Shown here piece after piece: positions 31,365 to 36,860 of a stretch of DNA of 36,860 nucleotides. Where the stretch lies: contig JAKVAO010000019.1 of assembly GCA_022447685.1 (NCBI GenBank), positions 1 to 36,860 of the forward strand, in the 5' to 3' direction. The number at the start of each line of letters is the position of its first letter. Position 1 is the stretch's first letter. The translations under genes and the position numbers were made by a program. This DNA comes from Candidatus Caenarcanales bacterium (lineage in GTDB: Bacteria; Cyanobacteriota; Vampirovibrionia; LMEP-6097). The notes below the pieces were generated by a model. That model was not told the DNA's origin. It saw only the letters and a list, made by a program, of their open reading frames with translations, and made no database searches.

Positions 31365-33014
31365 GTGACATTTTATATAACTACCCCACTCTATTATGTG
31401 AACGATTTGCCGCATATTGGTAGTGCATATCCTACTATTGCTTGTGACTTTGTCGCAGGGCACTATAAGCAGCTTGGTCATGATGTAGCATTTCTTACAG
31501 GTACTGATGAGCACGGTCAGAAAATAGAAAAATCAGCTAAAGAGAATTCTAAGAAACCACAGGAGCATTGCGATTCTGTGGTTTCTTCTTTTAAAGACTT
31601 ATGGGATTTATTAGAAATTAATAACGATTATTTCGTTAGAACTAGTGATGATTCACATAAAGCCTATGTTTCTGAGTTCTTTAGGAAGGTTCAAGAAAAA
31701 GGCGATATCTACAAAGGTGAATATAAAGGCTTATACTGTGTAAGCTGTGAAGATTTTAAATTAGAGAAAGATTTAGAAGAAGACGAGAATGGTGAACTTA
31801 ATTGTCCTATTCACAAAATCCCTGTAGAGGAATATTCGCAGGAAAATTACTTTTTTGCGCTATCGAAATACGAACAAAAGCTCAAAGATTATATTGCAGA
31901 GAATCCAGATTTTATATCTCCAAGTTATAGGAAAAATGAAGTATTAGGGTGGCTAGAAGAAGGCTTAAAAGACTTTCCTATATCCAGAGTTGGACTTTCT
32001 TGGGGGATAGATATTCCTGGTGATTCAGATCAGAAGATCTATGTTTGGTTTGATGCATTGCTCGGTTATCATTCAGGCTTAGGTTCAGATCTTTCTAAGT
32101 TTTGGCAAGCTTCTAATGAAGCAGCTACAGATGAATTAGCTGTAGCTCCAGTAACTCACGTGATAGGTAAGGATATACTTAGATTTCATGCTGTTTATTG
32201 GCCTGCTATGTTAATGTCAGCTGGAATGCCTTTACCAAAGAAGGTTTTCGGGCACGGTTTCCTTACTAAAGACGGTATGAAGATGGGTAAAACTCTTGGC
32301 AATGTGGTTGATCCATTTGATTTAGTTAGAGAGTTTGGTGCGGATTCAGTTAGATTTTTCTTTATGAGAGAGTTTCCTTTTGGAAGGGATGGTGATTACT
32401 CACGCCAAGCTATGATCAATAGGTTGAATTCTGATCTTGCTAATAATTTAGGCAACCTTCTTAATAGATCCAGTAATTTGATGAGAAAGTATTTCTCTGC
32501 TTCTGAGAACTTGGATACTCTTGTTGCATATGCTAGTCGTAATTTTACTGAATCTCAGTCTGAGTTTTTAGTTAAAGCTAGAGCTTTCACTGATTCTTTC
32601 TCTAAGTCAATTCAAGAAATTAATATTTATCAAGCACTGGAATCTGTTTTTGAATCTCTTTCTGAAGCGAATGTTGAGATGAGTAATATTGCTCCATGGA
32701 CTATTCTTAAGAATGCAGATCCCAGTGATACAGAGACTATTCAGGCTGCTTTTGCTGTATTGTATAACAATCTTGAACTTTGTAGAAGAGCAGCTATATG
32801 CTTATCTGCACTTACCCCTGGACTTGCACAAAGTATCTTTAAACAGCTATCCTTGCTTGATAGTGATGCCGAGCTTTCGAGGGATGCTTTGCTTACTGGG
32901 CTTGCACTATTCGCTAATTTTGATAATTTACTTACAAGTGAACAGATTTCGAATATCCTTATAAACAAATCCAAACCTGTTTTTGAAAGGATTGCTGATA
33001 AAGAGCCTGCATGA
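31365..33014 (+). CDS. metG: Methionine--tRNA ligase
   Basis: Charges initiator and elongator tRNA-Met. A class I synthetase with the N-terminal ITTPLYYVNDLPHIGSAY (HIGH as HIGS, residues 17-20), a metal knuckle CVSC...CPIH at ~127-152, WFDALLGY in mid-protein and the second signature as KMGKT (~306-310, DGMKMGKTLGN) instead of KMSKS, a form I recall from plant organelle and cyanobacterial-type enzymes. The 549 residues include the anticodon-binding helical domain but no C-terminal EMAP/OB extension. The start is GTG at 31365. Its TGA overlaps the waaA ATG (ATGA). Confidence 0.96.
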   Translation: MTFYITTPLYYVNDLPHIGSAYPTIACDFVAGHYKQLGHDVAFLTGTDEHGQKIEKSAKENSKKPQEHCDSVVSSFKDLWDLLEINNDYFVRTSDDSHKAYVSEFFRKVQEKGDIYKGEYKGLYCVSCEDFKLEKDLEEDENGELNCPIHKIPVEEYSQENYFFALSKYEQKLKDYIAENPDFISPSYRKNEVLGWLEEGLKDFPISRVGLSWGIDIPGDSDQKIYVWFDALLGYHSGLGSDLSKFWQASNEAATDELAVAPVTHVIGKDILRFHAVYWPAMLMSAGMPLPKKVFGHGFLTKDGMKMGKTLGNVVDPFDLVREFGADSVRFFFMREFPFGRDGDYSRQAMINRLNSDLANNLGNLLNRSSNLMRKYFSASENLDTLVAYASRNFTESQSEFLVKARAFTDSFSKSIQEINIYQALESVFESLSEANVEMSNIAPWTILKNADPSDTETIQAAFAVLYNNLELCRRAAICLSALTPGLAQSIFKQLSLLDSDAELSRDALLTGLALFANFDNLLTSEQISNILINKSKPVFERIADKEPA

Positions 33015-34348
33015 TAAAAGCTTTTTTTTTATTCTACGAAATATTCTGGCAGCTTTTAATGCCTGTACTCTGGCTACTCTCTGAAACAACTGTAAGTAAA
33101 TGGAAAGATGGTTTTAGATCCAGACAAGCCAAAGAATTTAATGATCTACCAGCTAAGCCAATATGGTTTCATGCAGTATCGGTTGGTGAATTTAATGCAA
33201 TGTTACCAATTCTGAAGTATTTTAGCGAGTTTAATATTATTGTTAGTACTACTACAGCTAGTTCCCAAGCCTTGGCTAAAAAGAAATTAGCTGCTGAGAT
33301 CATGGAAGGCAGATTGCAAGTGATTTATATGCCTTTTGATGCTCCGAGTATTATTCAGAAGACCTTTTCTATAATCAAGCCTAAGGCTTTAATCATCATG
33401 GAAACTGAGATCTGGCCTGCTCTTATCTATGAAGCTTATATAAGAGAAATCCCTACATCTATTATCAACGCAAGGCTTGCTGATAAATCTTTCAAGCAGT
33501 ATAAAAGTTCTTTGTTTCTATTCAATTGGATTTTTAATAAGCTTTCTTTGGTTTTAGCCCAAAGTCCTGAAGACTCTAGGAAATTTCTAGAATTGAAAGC
33601 TCCTGCTGATAAGGTTTTTATGACTGGCAATATGAAGTTTGCTGTTATTCCTGAGATCAAAAAAGATCAAAGTGCAAATCTCAAAAGAAGTATGGGCTTT
33701 ACTAAAGATCATATACTAATGGTTGCAGCTAGTACTCACCCAGGCGAAGAATCAGCTTTGATCAGTATGTATCAAGAGTTGAAGGACAAATATCCTAATT
33801 TAAGACTGGCTATAGCTCCCAGGCATCCAGAAAGATTTTCGGTTGTAGAGGATTTGATTCTATCAGCTGCAAAGCTTGAAGTAGTTAGGTATAGTAAATC
33901 TAATTTCAAAGAAACTGGCGCTGATAATGATTTACTTACTAGTAATGATATTCTGCTTATTGATACCATTGGTGATTTGATGAATTTCTTTGCTGTGGCT
34001 GATATCGCTTTTGTTGGTGGAACTTTAGTCGATAAAATAGGTGGGCATAATGTCCTTGAGCCAGCTGCTTATGCTCTTCCTATTGTAATTGGACCTTTCT
34101 ATTTCAAAAATACTGATGTGGTTGAGCTTCTTGAAAATTCTGGTGCGCTAGAGGTTTTGGAGTCTAAACTTGCTCTCAAGGACTTTATCGATACACTAGT
34201 CAAAGACAAAGAAAGGCGAGTGATTATGGGCTCGCAGGCTTATAAAGTAGTTAATAAGAATAAAGAAGTTTTGGTAACTGTTGTTGATAAGCTTAAGACC
34301 ATGCTTAATGCAAGTCTAGAGCAGGAAATGAAGGCTAATGCTAAGTAA
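33011..34348 (+). CDS. waaA: 3-deoxy-D-manno-octulosonic acid (Kdo) transferase
   Basis: Adds Kdo from CMP-Kdo to lipid IVA at the inner face of the cytoplasmic membrane, the first core step of LPS. It is a GT-B fold family 30 glycosyltransferase. Seen: a hydrophobic N-terminal anchor (FFLFYEIFWQLLMPVLWLL), the conserved base Glu60 in FHAVSVGEFNAM, IIMETEIWPALI (~121-132), the sugar-nucleotide region AASTHPGEE, and GGTLVDKIGGHNVLEPAAY near the C-terminus. The 445-residue length is usual. Overlaps metG by 4 bases and lpxK by 11 bases, so all three are co-translated. Number of Kdo residues added cannot be told. Confidence 0.95.
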   Translation: MIKAFFLFYEIFWQLLMPVLWLLSETTVSKWKDGFRSRQAKEFNDLPAKPIWFHAVSVGEFNAMLPILKYFSEFNIIVSTTTASSQALAKKKLAAEIMEGRLQVIYMPFDAPSIIQKTFSIIKPKALIIMETEIWPALIYEAYIREIPTSIINARLADKSFKQYKSSLFLFNWIFNKLSLVLAQSPEDSRKFLELKAPADKVFMTGNMKFAVIPEIKKDQSANLKRSMGFTKDHILMVAASTHPGEESALISMYQELKDKYPNLRLAIAPRHPERFSVVEDLILSAAKLEVVRYSKSNFKETGADNDLLTSNDILLIDTIGDLMNFFAVADIAFVGGTLVDKIGGHNVLEPAAYALPIVIGPFYFKNTDVVELLENSGALEVLESKLALKDFIDTLVKDKERRVIMGSQAYKVVNKNKEVLVTVVDKLKTMLNASLEQEMKANAK

Positions 34349-35330
34349 GAATACTCGCAAAATAATCTCTCTGCCATATCAACTTGTACATAGTTTAAGA
34401 AAAGCCTGTTATAGTAAGAATCTTCTGAAAACCAAAAGATTGCCACTGCCTGTGATTTCAGTTGGTAATATTTCTTTTGGTGGAACTGGTAAAACTCCTT
34501 TTACTATTTACTTAGCAAAGCTACTTTCTGAGAAGTATCAGAAGAAAGTTTGTATTTTAACTAGAGGCTATGGAGCTAGAATCCCTAAGAAAAAATTACC
34601 GCTGCTAATTAAGCATTCACAAAAAAAACAATATCTCAAAGATAATAAATTGTATATCGGTGATGAGCCTAAGCTTATCATAGACAAATTTGTAAATAAC
34701 TCTAATATAGTAATGTCAATCTCTAGTGATCGTTATGGAGCTGCAGTTAAGGCACTTGAAGAAGAGAGTGATATAGATATTTTTCTTTTGGATGATGGCA
34801 TGCAGCATTTGGGTTTGTATAAAGATTTTGAAATTAGTCTAGTGAATATCTCTGAAACAGGTTTCTATAGAGAATTTTCTGCTGCACTTAAGTCTATAGA
34901 TATAGTTGTTTATTCTAAAGTCAATGACAAGTGGCTGAGTGAGAAAGAGAATCAAAACAAAATTGGACTTAAATATAAACTGAATTTTAGTGAGTGGTTA
35001 GACCCAGCTAAAGGGGTTTTAGTGTTTTCTGGACTTGCTGATAATCAGAGCTTTTTTGAGAATATAAGAGCGAAACTCGATGAGATTAATTTTTTCAATA
35101 GTGAAGCTAAGATTGATTTTGAGACTTTGGCTTTGCCTGATCATTATGAACTATCTAAAGCAGAGATTGAAAATTTAATATCTAAAGATCAAAATATAAT
35201 CTGTACTGAAAAGGATCTTAGTAAGATTCCTTCTAAGTATCATCAGCATTTTATCTCAGCGGAGCTTGATTTAGAAGTTTATAATGAGGGAGCTTTGCTT
35301 AGTAGCTTGGATGCTTTTATGAGTGTTTAG
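34338..35330 (+). CDS. lpxK: Tetraacyldisaccharide 4'-kinase
   Basis: Phosphorylates the 4' position of the lipid A disaccharide to give lipid IVA, the substrate of WaaA encoded just upstream. A P-loop kinase: Walker A in SVGNISFGGTGKTP (GGTGKT at 48-53), then LTRGYGAR, IGDEPKL, and the family motif DDGMQH (usual form DDGFQH) near residue 151, followed by CTEKDLSKIP near the end. The 330 residues are typical. With waaA it shows that the organism makes LPS. It ends 4 bases from the convergent 446-aa gene. Confidence 0.95.
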   Translation: MLSKNTRKIISLPYQLVHSLRKACYSKNLLKTKRLPLPVISVGNISFGGTGKTPFTIYLAKLLSEKYQKKVCILTRGYGARIPKKKLPLLIKHSQKKQYLKDNKLYIGDEPKLIIDKFVNNSNIVMSISSDRYGAAVKALEEESDIDIFLLDDGMQHLGLYKDFEISLVNISETGFYREFSAALKSIDIVVYSKVNDKWLSEKENQNKIGLKYKLNFSEWLDPAKGVLVFSGLADNQSFFENIRAKLDEINFFNSEAKIDFETLALPDHYELSKAEIENLISKDQNIICTEKDLSKIPSKYHQHFISAELDLEVYNEGALLSSLDAFMSV

Positions 35331-35334
35331 ATTG

Positions 35335-36675
35335 TTACTTAGGGAGTACATCATTCAACTCGCCAAGCTCTTTTAGGTATATTTTTGAATCTTTATTAAA
35401 TCTAAGATTCATTGCATTTTCGAGCTGTTTGATATTTATACCATTTTTAGCCAGGACTTTTGGAAGCTCCTCAGTAACTTCATCTGGTGACTTATCCTGC
35501 TTTTTAAAGTTTTCAAGTTCTAAAATTATATTTTCTATCTCTTCATCTGATTTTTTTAAGTCAATTTTCAAATGATCTTTAAAAGCGTTCATAGCCATTG
35601 TTTCAGAACGCCCATAGAACTTTGATTTAAATCCTGGACCTTCTATACTGTTGAATAGTATCCTTGAGACTTCGTTTTGTGACTTATCAATATCTAAAGA
35701 AATAACATCAGAGGTAACTTCACCAACCTCGTGTAGTTGCTTCTCAACATTGAGGGATGGGTTTATCCTGTCAATGTGCCTAGCAACTTGGCGTAATTCA
35801 TTTATTACTAAGTTACTATATGCTAAATTTCCTGATTCATTAGCTAAAACTGTATTTAAATTATTTATGGTCATAGAATTTGCCGAAGATTCAGAAGTAT
35901 TAATTACCATTGATTCAGTCCCAACTAATTGTGAACCCATGTGACCATATGGTAATTCATTAGTACCATATATAGGATATCTATCTATTAGTTCCTTCAT
36001 ATTTTTTGTACTTAAACTTGAGTCATAGTTTTTGAATACTTTGCTAAGTGATTTTGCAATAGGATTCAAGTTGCCAGCTCGTTCAAACTGTTCTTTATCG
36101 ATTTCATATATATCTATAAATAGTTTCCTTAGGTCTACACTCTGTGGAGGAGGGAATTTATTTGCTTCAGACATGAATCTATCGATTGTTGAGAATTCTT
36201 TTGGATTATCAGTATTTAGATAATCTATATACTTTTCCATTGTATTTACCTGAATTAATTCTTTTATACCTTGTATCAATTTTAATTTTTGTGCAGTAAC
36301 CTTTTCACCTGAACTGCCTAGGTTTACTTCCACTAATTCATGATAGTTTTTTTCAATTTGATAAACTGCATTGTCAAGTTCTTCCTTGCGTTCAGAGTAA
36401 TCTTTTTCACTCATATCTAATTTGGTAATGGGGTTCATTAATTGATTTAAAATTATTATTCCTGATGTTTTAAATAAGTCTAAGTTTTTGTTGTTAGTTT
36501 CATCACATTTGACAATATTAGGTTTTTGATGTAAGTCAAATATATCTTGAGCTTTTGTATTATATGTTTCTGGGGGAATACTTGAGCTTGTTAGTAATTG
36601 ATTTGCTACTAGTGTGCCTACTCCAAATTGTACTGTTTTTTTTAAAAGTGGGTTTTGGGTTAATTTTTGAAACAT
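35335..36675 (-). CDS. Unknown 446-aa protein with hydrophobic N-terminal segment
   Basis: Family not recognised. The N-terminus MFQKLTQNPLLKKTVQFGVG followed by TLVANQLLTSSS looks like a short membrane anchor or signal-like stretch (~14-33) after a basic start. The rest is hydrophilic and helical, with Asn/Ser-rich parts in the middle (SESSANSMTINNLNTV) and a charged C-terminus (KKSDEEIENIILELENFKKQ). Only one cysteine. No ribosome binding site is seen before the ATG. It stands alone facing lpxK; the 185 bases upstream to the window end show no gene. Confidence 0.7.
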   Translation of the reverse strand: MFQKLTQNPLLKKTVQFGVGTLVANQLLTSSSIPPETYNTKAQDIFDLHQKPNIVKCDETNNKNLDLFKTSGIIILNQLMNPITKLDMSEKDYSERKEELDNAVYQIEKNYHELVEVNLGSSGEKVTAQKLKLIQGIKELIQVNTMEKYIDYLNTDNPKEFSTIDRFMSEANKFPPPQSVDLRKLFIDIYEIDKEQFERAGNLNPIAKSLSKVFKNYDSSLSTKNMKELIDRYPIYGTNELPYGHMGSQLVGTESMVINTSESSANSMTINNLNTVLANESGNLAYSNLVINELRQVARHIDRINPSLNVEKQLHEVGEVTSDVISLDIDKSQNEVSRILFNSIEGPGFKSKFYGRSETMAMNAFKDHLKIDLKKSDEEIENIILELENFKKQDKSPDEVTEELPKVLAKNGINIKQLENAMNLRFNKDSKIYLKELGELNDVLPK

Positions 36676-36860
36676 GATTGGTTAATATCCATAAAGGGTG
36701 TTTTAGGTAGATAAAATATACTCATATCGATCTTTAGGATTATAGTGTCAAGATAATAGGGGGTGCTTCAATTATTAATTATAAAGAAGTTTCCACAATC
36801 TAGCTTAATTTTCTAAGAAAGAGGTTCATAGTTAATTTGTAATACTAGCTAATTTTGATA

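Noticed and set aside
36739..36751. TTGACA and TATAAT on the minus strand upstream of the 446-aa gene
   Set aside because: The two hexamers are one base apart and cannot work together; each lacks a good partner at 16-18 bases.

Overview
The window is AT-rich, gene-dense bacterial DNA. Lipid A/Kdo genes (waaA, lpxK) show a Gram-negative envelope. Other core genes are an NDH-1 subunit (nuoM), menaquinone synthesis by the futalosine route (mqnD), lysine/peptidoglycan precursor synthesis by the LL-diaminopimelate aminotransferase shortcut (dapL), and flagellar parts. This mix fits a non-photosynthetic relative of Cyanobacteria (Melainabacteria/Vampirovibrionia-like) or a nearby deep lineage. That placement is an inference; no rRNA is present to fix it.

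Layout. 1-5.9 kb: a PD-(D/E)XK-like protein whose 5' end looks incomplete, dapL, an unknown 612-aa protein, cysS and ybeY. 5.9-24.5 kb: one long minus-strand block. Read in the direction of transcription it holds a GH24 lysozyme, fliJ, a 1046-aa unknown with one EF-hand/dockerin-like loop, a 2830-aa giant protein, a ~50-aa helical protein, a 1239-aa protein with a DUF1521/MIIA self-cleavage domain, a FliK-like protein and a hook/rod (FlgE/F/G family) protein, then runs into ybeY-cysS. 24.5-27.3 kb: an accessory island with two tiny peptide genes that have strong ribosome binding sites, a strong hairpin terminator, a 71-aa gene, an ATP-grasp ligase resembling those that mature ribosomal peptides, an ISL3 transposase remnant, a small ORF broken by one stop, and tRNA-Phe(GAA). 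27.5-35.3 kb: plus-strand housekeeping genes nuoM-mqnD, rplJ-rplL, a 73-aa gene, and metG-waaA-lpxK. The end holds an unknown 446-aa protein with a hydrophobic N-terminus.

Most interesting are two linked systems. (1) The two large proteins between fliJ and the FliK/hook genes share related N-terminal and C-terminal modules but differ in the middle. The giant has a propeller-like region, a carbohydrate-binding-like domain and four ~300-aa superrepeats; the smaller has a calcium-type self-cleaving GDPHVD domain and four ~105-aa helical repeats. They look like modular substrates of the flagellar type III exporter, possibly surface or filament-associated adhesins or effectors. (2) The ATP-grasp gene beside several orphan small peptide genes could be a RiPP-like locus. 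Both functions are inferred from sequence and context only.

Three promoters share the extended -10 sequence TGATATAAT. Convergent gene ends are packed very tightly, twice overlapping at their stop codons.
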